Positions 27,262-35,752 of a stretch of DNA of 64,000 nt are shown here, piece by piece. Source of the stretch: TK10-74A sp965217625 (GTDB taxonomy: Bacteria > Chloroflexota > Dehalococcoidia > Bin125); assembly GCA_965217625.1 (NCBI GenBank), contig OZ244557.1:2666001-2730000 (forward strand). The letters are read 5' to 3'. The notes beneath the pieces are model-generated. The model was not told the DNA's origin, did not search any database, and worked only from the letters and a program-made list of their open reading frames with translations. Positions within the stretch are counted from its first letter, which is position 1; the number at the start of each line of letters is the position of its first letter. The position numbers and the translations under genes were made by a program.

Positions 27262-27501
27262 GTGCGCCGAGTTTACCGGCTGCGGCCCTCTGCTTGTCAG
27301 CAGCGCTGCGGTCGCGGCCCTGCTATCGTGGGAGGCGCCGGCCCCCGCTCCGGGTCGTGGCTGACACGCGCGAACGGAGCGAGGTGCTACGGTGAACCTG
27401 GAACGACGCGATCCGACAAACTGATCGCGCTGCGGCCCCGCTGCTCCACAAGCACCGCCGGACCAGCAATGGCGCCGCAACCATATCCGTGAGCAGGAAT
27501 T

Positions 27502-29211
27502 TTGGGACTACTCGACCGACTGATCCGCAAACACGACGCCCCCGCCCCCGCCGCCCGCCTCGCACCGGCCGCGGCCACCGCCCCACCCCGACAGACCGAG
27601 TCCGCCGCTCCGGCCCGCCGCCGCGCCGGTCCCCCGGACGGCCCCGCCGACGGTCCCCGTCGCTCGCGCCGCCGTCGCGGCGGACGGCGTCGCTCCGGGC
27701 GCGGCGGGGCCGATCGGCCGGCCGGGAGCCCGGCCGCCGCACCCCGTGACGATCGCCCCCGCGACGACCGCCCCCGCGACGACCGCCCCCGTGACGACCG
27801 CTCCCGCGACGACCGCTCCCGCGACGATCGCTCCCGTGACGATCGCCCCCGCGACGATCGCCCCCGTGACGACCGGCGCCGCGACGACCGGCGCCGCGAC
27901 GACCGGCGCCGCGACGACCGCCCCCGTGCTGGCCGGCGCGCGGCTGCTGACCGCAAGCCCACCTTCGCCGCTTCCAACGCGACCAACGGCGATCGCTCTT
28001 CGGCGGCGGCGCGCAAGGCGCTGAGTTCGGGCGGCTATCAACTGCCGCCGCTCAACGTCGTCGACGCGATCGACCCCGCCGACTACCCCGAGGCCTTCCG
28101 CGAACTCGGCCTCAGCGAGCGCGCCCTGGCCGTGATGGCGTCGCTGGGCTTCGACTCGCCCACCCCGATCCAGGAACAGAGCCTGCCGCTGATGCTCGAC
28201 GGCCACGATGTCGTCGGGCAGGCGCAGACCGGCACCGGCAAGACGCTTGCCTTCGGCCTGCTGATCGTCGAGCGGCTCGACCCCAGCCTGCGCGACGTGC
28301 AAGCCGTCGTGCTGGTGCCCACGCGCGAACTCGCGCAGCAGGTCTTCGGCGTGCTGGAGTTCCTCGCCGCCGCGATGGGCCTGCTGGCCGTCCCGCTGGT
28401 GGGCGGCCGCCGCCTGAACCAGGACTTCGACAACCTGGAGCGCCGGCCGCAGATCGTCGTCGGCACGCCGGGGCGCATCATCGACCACCTGGGGCGCGGC
28501 ACGCTCGACCTGCGCGAGGTGCGCGTGGCCATCCTCGACGAGGCCGACCGCATGCTCGACATCGGCTTCGAGCCGGACATGCGCCGCATCCTGGGGCGCT
28601 GCCCCAGCGATCGGCAGACGGCGCTCTTCTCGGCCACCATCCCGACGCCCATCAAGACGCTGATCTGGCGCTTCATGCACGAGCCCGAGCACGTCTCGAT
28701 CGAGCCGGAGCAGGCCCCCCCCGGCGAGATCCACCAGCGCTACTACGAGGTCGCCGAGCAGGACAAGCTCAAGGCGCTGTCCGAGCTGCTGCCCGAGATG
28801 CAGGGCCGCACGCTGATCTTCTGCAACATGAAGGTCACCGTCGACCGGCTCGTGCGGCGGCTGCGCGACCGCGACATCCCCGCCGAGGCCATCCACGGCG
28901 ACCTCGACCAGCGCAAGCGCGACCGCGTGATGGAGCGCTTCCGGGCCGGCGAACTGCAGTTCCTCGTCGCGACCAACGTCGCCTCGCGCGGGCTCGACAT
29001 CCCCGAGCTCAACCACGTCGTCAACTTCGACCTGCCCCAGAACGCCGACGAGTACGTCCACCGCGTGGGGCGCACGGGTCGCGCCGGACGGCAGGGCAGC
29101 GCCGTCACCTTCGTCTGCGAGTGGGACTACGACGCCTTCGACGAGATCCGCACGCGCGCCGGCGACGACCTGTCCCGCGACGATCTGGCCCTCTACGCCA
29201 CGTCGCGCTGA
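27502..29211 (+). CDS. DEAD-box ATP-dependent RNA helicase with RDDR-repeat N-terminal tail
   Basis: A 569-residue RNA helicase. Residues about 20-150 form an arginine-rich tail with 12 five-residue repeats (RDDR followed by P, S or R). The helicase core follows: Q motif FDSPTPIQEQ, AQTGTGKT, PTRELA, DEAD in ILDEADRMLD, SAT, and HRVGRTGRAGRQG. The start is TTG at 27502, five bases after AGGA; no ATG is available. It acts on structured RNA in ribosome assembly or decay, as RhlE/CsdA proteins do. The charged, low-complexity tail resembles helicases that form RNA condensates. It is divergent from addB. The opposite strand is open for 602 codons through this gene, which is a codon-bias shadow. 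Confidence 0.92.
   Translation: MGLLDRLIRKHDAPAPAARLAPAAATAPPRQTESAAPARRRAGPPDGPADGPRRSRRRRGGRRRSGRGGADRPAGSPAAAPRDDRPRDDRPRDDRPRDDRSRDDRSRDDRSRDDRPRDDRPRDDRRRDDRRRDDRRRDDRPRAGRRAAADRKPTFAASNATNGDRSSAAARKALSSGGYQLPPLNVVDAIDPADYPEAFRELGLSERALAVMASLGFDSPTPIQEQSLPLMLDGHDVVGQAQTGTGKTLAFGLLIVERLDPSLRDVQAVVLVPTRELAQQVFGVLEFLAAAMGLLAVPLVGGRRLNQDFDNLERRPQIVVGTPGRIIDHLGRGTLDLREVRVAILDEADRMLDIGFEPDMRRILGRCPSDRQTALFSATIPTPIKTLIWRFMHEPEHVSIEPEQAPPGEIHQRYYEVAEQDKLKALSELLPEMQGRTLIFCNMKVTVDRLVRRLRDRDIPAEAIHGDLDQRKRDRVMERFRAGELQFLVATNVASRGLDIPELNHVVNFDLPQNADEYVHRVGRTGRAGRQGSAVTFVCEWDYDAFDEIRTRAGDDLSRDDLALYATSR
27745..27924 (+). repeat. 15-bp tandem repeat, 12 units, coding for RDDR(P/S/R)
   Basis: Twelve in-frame units based on CGCGACGACCGCCCC lie inside the helicase gene. 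Variants come in blocks (three P, three S, two P, three R, one P), which suggests that pairs or triplets of units were copied together. Copy number is likely to vary between strains. Confidence 0.92.
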
Positions 29212-29480
29212 GCGCGCGCGGCCCCCGCCGCAATTGACATCAGCAGGGGCCCCGTGGGACGATCGAGGCACGATGCAGCCGCACCAGCCACCCCAGGCGC
29301 GCCCGCGATGGCTCACAATGGCGATGCCGGTGGGTTCTTCTCGCTGGGAAGAACCCGCGTAGATGTCCTGCCCGCCGGCCCGCCGCCGGCGTCTCCCCCC
29401 GCCGGTCCGATCAGCAACCGCGATGCGCGCCCCCGGCGCCGCGCCCCTCGGACCGTATCGGTGAACACAGAGGCCTCGTC
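29212..29480 (+). promoter_or_regulatory. Leader region of threonine synthase, with hairpin
   Basis: This 269-base spacer has a good minus-35 hexamer, TTGACA, at 29234-29239 with only a weak minus-10 candidate (GACGAT) 18 bases on. A hairpin with a perfect 9-bp stem (GGGTTCTTC at 29332-29340, loop of seven, GAAGAACCC at 29348-29356) stands 125 bases before thrC. It has no T tract, so it is not a clear terminator. A role in thrC control is a guess. Confidence 0.35.
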
Positions 29481-30713
29481 ATGACTTACGCCACGTCCCT
29501 GGTGTGCCGCGAATGCGGCAACGCCAGCCCACTGGAACCGATCAACGCCTGCGACTACTGCTTCGGCCCCATGGAGGTCGCCTACGACTACGACGCCATG
29601 CGCGGCGTCGTCACCCGCGAGGGGATCTCGGCCGGGCCCCGCTCCATCTGGCGCTACGAGGCGCTGCTGCCGGTCGACCCCGAGCACCGCATCGACCTGC
29701 AGGTGGGCTTCACGCCGCTGCTGCGGGCCGACAACCTAGCCCGCGAACTCGGCATGCGCGAACTGTGGATCAAGAACGACACGATGAACCCCACCTGGTC
29801 GTTCAAGGACCGCGTCGTGGCCGTGGCCAGCAGCCGCGCCCGCCAGTTCGGCTTCGAGACGCTGGCCTGCGCCTCGACCGGCAACCTGGCCAACTCCGTC
29901 GCGGCGCACGCGGCCCGCGGCGGCATGCGCGCCGTCGTCTTCATCCCGCACGACCTCGAGGCGGGCAAGGTGCTGGGCTCGGCCGTCTACGACCCCACGA
30001 TCGTCTCGGTCAACGGCTCCTACGACGACGTCAACCGCCTCTGCTCGGAGCTGGCCGACGCCCGCCACTGGGCCTTCGTCAACATCAACGTGCGGCCCTA
30101 CTACGCCGAGGGCAGCCGCACGCTGGGCTACGAGGTCGCCGAGCAACTGGGCTGGCGCAAGCCCGACCAGTGCGTCGTGCCGATGGCCAGCGGCGCGCTG
30201 TTCACGAAGATCTACAAGGGCCTGTCGGAGTTCGCCGACCTCGGCCTGATCGACGACTCGCCGGTGCGCATGTACGGCGCCCAGGCCGAGGGCTGCTCGC
30301 CCATCGCGACGGCCTACGCCGGCGGCACGATGAACGTGCGCCCGGTGAAGCCCAGCACGATCGCCAAGAGCCTCGCCATCGGCAACCCCGCCGACGGCTA
30401 CTACGCGCTGAAGGTGATGCAGGAGAGCGGCGGCGGCGCCGTCGCCGCTTCGGACCCCGAGATCGTCGCCGCCATGAGGCTGCTGGCCGAAACCGAGGGT
30501 GTCTTCGCGGAGACCGCCGGCGGCGTCACCCTGGCGGGCCTGCGCAAGGGGCTCGCGAGCGGCCTGATCGACCCCGAGGCCAGCACGGCGATCTTCATCA
30601 CCGGCGGCGGCCTCAAGACGACCGACGCCGTCGCGCCCCACGTGACCCAGCCCATCCAGATCCAGGGCTCCCTGCAGTCGTTCGAGGACGCATTCGCCGC
30701 GGTCGGCGGCTAG
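29481..30713 (+). CDS. thrC: Threonine synthase
   Basis: A 410-residue PLP enzyme that makes threonine from O-phosphohomoserine. The N-terminus has a small zinc-ribbon-like pair, CRECG and CDYC, as in many bacterial threonine synthases. The PLP lysine lies in NPTWSFKDR, the phosphate loop in ASTGNLANSVA and the C-terminal ITGGGLKTTD closes the fold. The start ATG at 29481 has AGAGG nearby. A NIL-domain gene follows 13 bases later, which suggests amino-acid control of the pair. Confidence 0.92.
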   Translation: MTYATSLVCRECGNASPLEPINACDYCFGPMEVAYDYDAMRGVVTREGISAGPRSIWRYEALLPVDPEHRIDLQVGFTPLLRADNLARELGMRELWIKNDTMNPTWSFKDRVVAVASSRARQFGFETLACASTGNLANSVAAHAARGGMRAVVFIPHDLEAGKVLGSAVYDPTIVSVNGSYDDVNRLCSELADARHWAFVNINVRPYYAEGSRTLGYEVAEQLGWRKPDQCVVPMASGALFTKIYKGLSEFADLGLIDDSPVRMYGAQAEGCSPIATAYAGGTMNVRPVKPSTIAKSLAIGNPADGYYALKVMQESGGGAVAASDPEIVAAMRLLAETEGVFAETAGGVTLAGLRKGLASGLIDPEASTAIFITGGGLKTTDAVAPHVTQPIQIQGSLQSFEDAFAAVGG

Positions 30714-30726
30714 ACGGGCGGTCGGC

Positions 30727-30969
30727 ATGGCCAGCAAACGCGTGCGCTTCACCTTCGAGGGGCAGCGGGTGGGACAGCCCCTGATCTATCGTCTGGGCCA
30801 CGAGTTCGCGCTCGTCACCAACATCCGCATGGCCGATGTCGAGGCCGACTTCGGCTGGGTCGTGCTGGAGGTCGAGGGCGAGCCCGGCGAGATCGAGCGC
30901 GGCATCGCCTGGATGCAGGAGCAGGGCGTCCGCGTCGACCCGATCAGCGGCGACGTCGTCGAGGGCTAG
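30727..30969 (+). CDS. NIL domain protein
   Basis: An 80-residue protein consisting only of a NIL domain, the ferredoxin-like fold found at the C-terminus of methionine-importer ATPases (MetN) and as stand-alone proteins. Conserved features are the opening VRFTFEGQRVGQPLIYRL and the second half, FGWVVLEVEGEPGEIERGIAWMQEQGVRVDP. Stand-alone copies are often next to amino-acid genes, and here it follows threonine synthase by 13 bases on the same strand. It may sense an amino acid such as methionine or threonine; this is an inference. Confidence 0.85.
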   Translation: MASKRVRFTFEGQRVGQPLIYRLGHEFALVTNIRMADVEADFGWVVLEVEGEPGEIERGIAWMQEQGVRVDPISGDVVEG

Positions 30970-31010
30970 CCCGGCCCCGCGGGCCCCGCACGGAGCAGAG
31001 AGGACCACAC

Positions 31011-32159
31011 ATGACCCCGCAGCCGTACCGTATCCACGTCCCCGACGCGGCCATCGCCGACCTGCGCGATCGCCTCGCCCGCACCCGCTGGCCCGGCGAG
31101 ATCGCCGACAGCGGCTGGGACTACGGCGCCAACCTCGCCTACCTGCGCGAGCTGTGCGACTACTGGCGCGACGGCTTCGACTGGCGCGCCCAGGAGGCCC
31201 GCCTGAACGCGATGCCCCAGTTCACGACGGACTTCGACGGCTACCGGCTGCACTACGTCCACGAGCAGGGCGTGGGGCCGGCGCCGCTGCCGCTGCTCTT
31301 CAGCCACGGCTGGCCCGGCTCGATCTTCGAGGTGAGTAAGATCATCGGCCCGCTGACCGACCCCGCCGCCCACGGCGGCGACCCCGCCGACGCCTTCACC
31401 GTCGTCGCGCCGTCGCTGCCGGGCTACGGCTTCTCGCAGGTGCCCACGACGCCCGGCTTCGGGACGCCCAATCACACCGCCGACCTCTGGGCCGATCTCA
31501 TGGCCCGCCTGGGCTACGACCGCTACGGCGCGCAGGGCGGCGACTGGGGCGCCGGCATCAGCGCCCGCGTCGCCCACCGCGACGCCGAACACGTCGTCGG
31601 CGCGCACCTCAACATGGTCGCCGTCGGGCCGCCGCCCGGCGAGCGCGCCCCGCAGTCGCCCGAGGAGGAGGCCTACCTTGCGGGGATGCGCGCCTGGGAC
31701 CGCGCCGAGGCCGGCTACCAGAAGATCCAGGGCACCAAGCCGCAGACGCTGGCCTACGGCCTGACCGACTCCCCCGCCGGGCTCGCCGCCTGGATCGTGG
31801 AAAAGTGGCGCGCCTGGAGCGACTGCGGCGGCGACGTCGAGAGCCGCTTCAGCAAGGACGAGATCCTCACCAACATCTCCGTCTACTGGTTCACCGGCAC
31901 GATCAACACCAGCATGCACCGCTACTACGCCGGCATGCACGACGCGGACGCGGCCTTGAACGAGCGCATCGAGACACCGATGGGCTTCGCGCACTTCCCC
32001 GGCGAGATCGGCAGCGAGCACGCGCCGCGCTCCTGGGTGGAGCGCGGCTGCAACGTGGCGCACTGGAGCGAGTTCGACCGCGGCGGCCACTTCGCCGCGC
32101 TCGAGGAGCCGGAGCTGCTCGTCGGGGACGTGCGCGACTTCTTCCGCCCCTTGCGTTAG
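31011..32159 (+). CDS. Epoxide hydrolase (alpha/beta hydrolase, EH N-terminal domain)
   Basis: A 382-residue hydrolase of the microsomal-type epoxide hydrolase family. The N-terminal lid-like domain starts YRIHVPDAAIADLRDRLARTRWP. The oxyanion motif is HGWPGS, the nucleophile is the aspartate in GGDWGAG, and the catalytic histidine is in DRGGHFAALEEP. These enzymes open epoxides to diols. The start has GAGAGG upstream. The gene ends one base before the left end of a small inverted-repeat cassette. Confidence 0.9.
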   Translation: MTPQPYRIHVPDAAIADLRDRLARTRWPGEIADSGWDYGANLAYLRELCDYWRDGFDWRAQEARLNAMPQFTTDFDGYRLHYVHEQGVGPAPLPLLFSHGWPGSIFEVSKIIGPLTDPAAHGGDPADAFTVVAPSLPGYGFSQVPTTPGFGTPNHTADLWADLMARLGYDRYGAQGGDWGAGISARVAHRDAEHVVGAHLNMVAVGPPPGERAPQSPEEEAYLAGMRAWDRAEAGYQKIQGTKPQTLAYGLTDSPAGLAAWIVEKWRAWSDCGGDVESRFSKDEILTNISVYWFTGTINTSMHRYYAGMHDADAALNERIETPMGFAHFPGEIGSEHAPRSWVERGCNVAHWSEFDRGGHFAALEEPELLVGDVRDFFRPLR

Positions 32160-32277
32160 AGCCTGTTGACACTCAGGAGCGTCCGACGCAGCTGAGGAAA
32201 TGATTAGCCGGTTGCACCGTTGGATCGCCCGGATGTAGGATTAAGGCTACGCCCAGGTCGGACAGGCAGGGTCCGCA

Positions 32278-32484
32278 ATGACAGTCAAAGAGCGCCTTTC
32301 AAATCGCCTGATCAGGTTCATCCCGACACGAGAGCGCACCCTCGTCGACCGCTTCCGGGACGGTGGCGTGCGCGATCCGGAGGCGCTGGTCGACCAGATC
32401 GAGCAGTCGTTTGCAGAGATGATTCGCGGGACGCCGGCCGTCAGCCTCGATGAGTTGGATCGCATGATCCACGATGCCTCCTGA
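32278..32484 (+). CDS. Small protein of unknown function, first gene of cassette
   Basis: A 68-residue protein, basic at the N-terminus (MTVKERLSNRLIRFIPTRER) and acidic and helical afterwards (EALVDQIEQSFAEM). I do not recognise it. It overlaps the next gene by 11 bases, the usual arrangement of a toxin-antitoxin pair. Both lie inside the inverted-repeat cassette. An antitoxin or adaptor role would suit its size and charge but is not shown by the sequence. Confidence 0.55.
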   Translation: MTVKERLSNRLIRFIPTRERTLVDRFRDGGVRDPEALVDQIEQSFAEMIRGTPAVSLDELDRMIHDAS

Positions 32485-32710
32485 TGTCGAGATCAACCCG
32501 GTTCTCCTCAAAGTGGCGAACGCGAGCGAGTTGACGGCGCTTCACCGGGCTGCCGCCGCCCTGCGCACCGACTCCGACCCGGATGAGGTCGTGATGGATC
32601 GCCCGTTCTATCTCTACCGTAAGCGCGTGGGGGATGTGATCGTGGTCTACATGCGTGCGACGGTGGAGGGGGCTCCGGTCATGCAGATCGTCGGCTTCCA
32701 GTTCGGCTGA
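32474..32710 (+). CDS. Small protein of unknown function, second gene of cassette
   Basis: A 78-residue protein, translated from ATG 32474 inside the end of the previous gene. The second half, PFYLYRKRVGDVIVVYMRA then VMQIVGFQFG, shows a basic patch followed by two beta strands and faintly recalls RelE/ParE toxins (a strand with R-x-G-D, then a hydrophobic strand). The similarity is weak. The gene ends 28 bases before the right inverted repeat. Confidence 0.55.
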   Translation: MPPDVEINPVLLKVANASELTALHRAAAALRTDSDPDEVVMDRPFYLYRKRVGDVIVVYMRATVEGAPVMQIVGFQFG

Positions 32711-32750
32711 GACGTCGCTCCCAGCTTGCTTCCGTGGATGTCAACAGGCG

Positions 32751-34109
32751 CTAGAGGGAGCCGGCCCGGGCCGGGACGTCGTCCTCGACGAATGGGATCG
32801 TGTCGGTCAGCTCCGCGACGATGATGCGGCGGTGCGAGTAGTTGTTCGAGTCGTCGTCGAACGAGCCCTCGCAGGTCACCAGCGTCGCGATCGGCGTCTC
32901 GGAGCGCCGCAGGTACTCGACGCCGCTGGGATCGTTCCAGCGGATGGCGACGGCCTCGGTCACCGTGTAGACGTGGTGCTCGCGCGCCTCGTTGTCGCGG
33001 ATGATGAGGAAGTCGCCGGGCTTGGTCTTGGGCAGCAGCCAGCAGACGCCGATGCCGATGTTGCCGTCGTTGTCGGTGAAGTCGCGGTGGCCGGCCAGCA
33101 GCACGTTGCCGGCTTCGCCGGGCGCCGGGCCGTTCTCCCACCAGCCGATCACGTAGGGGTTGTCGGGCGCGCCCAGCGCGCGGCTGTAGGTCAGCCCCAC
33201 GCCCACGAGGCTGGCCCGGATCTGCGCCGAGGGCAGCAGCAACTCCCAGGGCGTGCGGTCGGACAGGCCGCTGCTCCAGACGATCCCGGGGCCGGCCAGG
33301 ATCGCGCCTTCGCGGCCCGTGCCGCCGTAGATCAGCGCCTCCTCGTCGAACTCCGGCAGGACGGCGGGCGGCTCCTCGGGCTCCTGGGGTTCCTCGGGCT
33401 CTTCCGGCTCCTCGGGCTCGTCGGGCTCGTCGGGCTCGTCGGGCTCCCCGGGCTCGTCCGGTTCTTCGGGCTCTTCGGGTTCTTCGGCCTCTTCCGGCTC
33501 TTGCGGCTCCTCCGGCTCGCCCGACTCCTCCGGCTCGACCTCCTCGGTGTCCTCCTCGCCCTCGCCCGCGGCCTCACCCGCTTCCCCGCCGTCGATCTGC
33601 GGCGGCCTGTAGGGCCCGGCGTAGGGGGGACCCTCGGGGCCGGGTCCGCGGGGCTCGCCGGAGTAGCCGTCGCGCTCCGCCTCGGCGTCGTCCTCCGGGT
33701 CCGCCTCCGCGTCCTCCCCAGTGTCCGCCTCGGTGTCCGGCGGCGGCTCGTCGGTCTCCGGCTCGATCGGATCCTCGACCTCCGGCTCCTCCTCCTCCGC
33801 CTGCGACGACGGCTCCTCCGTCTCCGCCTCGACAGGATCGTCCGCGTCCTCCTCCTCGACGGCGGAGACGGTGTCCTCGGCCGGGTCGGTGGCGGGCGTA
33901 TCGGTGGCGGGCGGGTCGGGCGGCTGCTCGCCGGGGTCGGGCGCCTGCACGACCACCGCCTCGACCGCCGCGGGGGCGTCGGGGGGCGGGCTGCCGCTGT
34001 CGGAGGCCGTCGAGACCGCGAGGAACGTCACGCCGAAGACGACCGCCGCGATCCCCACCGTCGCGACGGCCCACATGTGATCCTCGAGCCAGAGGCGGAC
34101 GTCTTGCAC
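32751..34109 (-). CDS. Sortase (class E/F type) with acidic Pro-Glu stalk
   Basis: A 452-residue membrane-anchored transpeptidase. A single membrane span (about residues 13-32) is followed by some 230 residues rich in E, P, D and PEEP-type repeats, which would extend through a cell envelope. The C-terminal domain has the sortase triad: His341 in LLAGHRDF, Cys413 in TLVTCEGS and Arg427 or 428 in YSHRR. The start is GTG at 34109. Sortases attach proteins to the cell wall or join pilins. No neighbour has an LPXTG-type tail, so its substrates are elsewhere. An acidic stalk this long is unusual for the family. Confidence 0.85.
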   Translation of the reverse strand: MQDVRLWLEDHMWAVATVGIAAVVFGVTFLAVSTASDSGSPPPDAPAAVEAVVVQAPDPGEQPPDPPATDTPATDPAEDTVSAVEEEDADDPVEAETEEPSSQAEEEEPEVEDPIEPETDEPPPDTEADTGEDAEADPEDDAEAERDGYSGEPRGPGPEGPPYAGPYRPPQIDGGEAGEAAGEGEEDTEEVEPEESGEPEEPQEPEEAEEPEEPEEPDEPGEPDEPDEPDEPEEPEEPEEPQEPEEPPAVLPEFDEEALIYGGTGREGAILAGPGIVWSSGLSDRTPWELLLPSAQIRASLVGVGLTYSRALGAPDNPYVIGWWENGPAPGEAGNVLLAGHRDFTDNDGNIGIGVCWLLPKTKPGDFLIIRDNEAREHHVYTVTEAVAIRWNDPSGVEYLRRSETPIATLVTCEGSFDDDSNNYSHRRIIVAELTDTIPFVEDDVPARAGSL

Positions 34110-34229
34110 CGTTCAGCCGCTCCCGTGCCGCTCCACTGCGACGCGCGCCGGCCCGCGCATCGGGCCCCGCCGGGAGCGGCTGCGGCACGACTTTACACGT
34201 CCCGCCCCGGCCGATGCTCGCATCTGGGG

Positions 34230-34916
34230 TTAACGCACCCCCTCTGAGTTAACGGGCGGATCGCGCGGGCCGGATTGTGTGTCGCGCGACGCCATCGCTT
34301 CCAGCAGCGCCTCCCGTCGCGCCAGCAGTTGCGCCGCCCGCTCGGGGTCGGTGGGCCGTCCCCGCGACAGGTGCGCGCTGCCCGCGATGAAGAAGCGCCA
34401 GGGCAGCGCCGCCGACTCGCGGCCCGCGTATTCGACGCCCACGCGGGTGCTCGTCGCCACGCGCTCGCCGGGGCGCAGCGTCCCCGGCATGGCGTGGATC
34501 GGGCCGCGGCGCAGGTCGGCGCCGTCGTCGCCGCGGGTGACGCCCAGCGCCCGCGTCAGCAGCCCCGGCCCCCGCGCCGGGCCGGTCAGGTGCCGCACCG
34601 GCTCCAGCGCCCGGATCAGCACCGCGCTGGGGTAGTCGGGCCCTTCCGTCACGAAGTTCAGCATCGTGTGGATGCCGTAGGTGATGTACACGAAGGCGTA
34701 CCCGCCGGGCCCGAACAGCGTCCGCAGCCGCGGCGTCTCCCCGCGCCAGCCGTGGCAGGCCCGATCGCCGAAGCCGCGATACGCTTCCACCTCCACGATG
34801 CGCCCGCGCCGCAGCGGGCCGCCGTCGCGCCGCAGCCAGACCTCGCAGCCCAGCAGATCGCGGGCGACGTCGGGGGTCGGTCGTTGGAAGAAGCGACGCG
34901 GAAGCGGTCGGGGCAC
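34230..34916 (-). CDS. mpg: DNA-3-methyladenine glycosylase, MPG/AAG family
   Basis: A 228-residue monofunctional glycosylase that removes alkylated purines. Characteristic segments are RRFFQRPTPDVARDLLG, IVEVEAYRG with the catalytic glutamate, HGWRGETPRLRTLFGPGG and YAFVYITYGIH. Family length is about 200-230. The start is GTG at 34916 with GGAGACC upstream. It is divergent from the mutY-like gene, giving a paired base-excision repair locus. The last ten residues are proline and charge rich and poorly conserved. Confidence 0.92.
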   Translation of the reverse strand: MPRPLPRRFFQRPTPDVARDLLGCEVWLRRDGGPLRRGRIVEVEAYRGFGDRACHGWRGETPRLRTLFGPGGYAFVYITYGIHTMLNFVTEGPDYPSAVLIRALEPVRHLTGPARGPGLLTRALGVTRGDDGADLRRGPIHAMPGTLRPGERVATSTRVGVEYAGRESAALPWRFFIAGSAHLSRGRPTDPERAAQLLARREALLEAMASRDTQSGPRDPPVNSEGVR

Positions 34917-35018
34917 GGTCTCCGTCCAGCGCCGGCGCGGCCTGCCGGGGGCTGGAGCGTAGCATCGGCCCGTCCGGCCGCCGCATCACCGCTGCCGACG
35001 CCGACACCCGGGGAGTCC

Positions 35019-35744
35019 ATGCGCGCCCGAGTCGACCCCGTCCGTCTGCGCTACTACCGTCGCCGCCTGCGCGCCTGGTTCGGCGAGCACGGCCGCGACC
35101 TGCCCTGGCGCCACACCCAGGACCCCTACCGCATCCTCGTCTCCGAGATCATGCTCCAGCAGACCCAGGTCCCCCGCGTGGCCGAGGTCTACGAGGAGTT
35201 CGTCGCCGCCTATCCCAGCATCGACGACGTCGCCCAGGCCGACCTGAGCGACGTGCGCCGCATCACCGACCCGCTGGGCTACAAGGCGCGCGGCGGCTAC
35301 ATCAAGCGCCTCGCCGACGAGGTCGTCGAGTACCGCGCCGGTCGCGTCCCGGACACCGTGCCGGAGCTGATGCAGCTGCCCGGCGTGGGGCGCTACACGG
35401 CCGGCGCCGTCATGACCTTCGCCCACGGCCGCGCGACGCCGATCGTGGACACCAACGTCGCGCGGGTGCTGGGCCGCTGGTTCGCCGACAGCCTGCCGCC
35501 CGGCGACTCCGACGGCCGGCGCGACAAGCGTCTCTGGGCGCTGTCGGCGGCGCTGCTGCCCAGCCGCGGGCCGGGCCTGCGACGGGGCGCGTGGGAAATC
35601 AACCAGGGGCTGATGGACTTCGGCTCGCAGGTCTGCGTCGCGCGCAAGCCCCGCTGCGACGACTGCCCCGTGCGCCGTCGCTGCCACTACCCCGCGCGCG
35701 ACCGGCCGCCCGAGCCGGACCTCGTCGTCTGGCTCGACGGCTGA
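35019..35744 (+). CDS. A/G-specific adenine glycosylase MutY-like (HhH-GPD), short form
   Basis: A 241-residue helix-hairpin-helix glycosylase. The catalytic glutamate lies in SEIMLQQTQVPRV, the HhH hairpin is LPGVGRYTAGAV, the catalytic aspartate is in PIVDTNVARVLGR, and the cluster ligands fit C-x6-C-x2-C-x5-C (CVARKPRCDDCPVRRRC). It lacks the NUDIX-like C-terminal domain with which classical MutY (about 350 residues) checks 8-oxoguanine, so it could instead act on mismatched thymine or uracil. The start has GGGGAG six bases upstream; a longer open frame back to 34275 is a shadow. Confidence 0.88.
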   Translation: MRARVDPVRLRYYRRRLRAWFGEHGRDLPWRHTQDPYRILVSEIMLQQTQVPRVAEVYEEFVAAYPSIDDVAQADLSDVRRITDPLGYKARGGYIKRLADEVVEYRAGRVPDTVPELMQLPGVGRYTAGAVMTFAHGRATPIVDTNVARVLGRWFADSLPPGDSDGRRDKRLWALSAALLPSRGPGLRRGAWEINQGLMDFGSQVCVARKPRCDDCPVRRRCHYPARDRPPEPDLVVWLDG

Positions 35745-35752
35745 CGGCCTCA

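Larger units (their letters stand above)
32161..32749. mobile_element. 589-bp cassette bounded by 11-bp inverted repeats, carrying two small genes
   Basis: The ends are GCCTGTTGACA (32161-32171) and its perfect reverse complement (32739-32749). The element fits neatly between the stop codon of the epoxide hydrolase (ends 32159) and that of the sortase (32751). No transposase is present and I see no clear target duplication. Its base composition is lower in GC than its neighbours. It contains only the two overlapping small genes described next, as a mobile toxin-antitoxin-like or cargo module would. Chance inverted repeats of this length so placed are unlikely but not excluded. Confidence 0.6.

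Noticed and set aside
27745..27924. Possible CRISPR-like array
   Set aside because: The repeats are contiguous 15-bp units without spacers and lie in frame in a coding region.
27508..29316. 602-codon minus-strand frame opposite the DEAD-box helicase
   Set aside because: Shadow frame; the repeat makes valine-alanine-threonine runs that mimic a protein but show no family.
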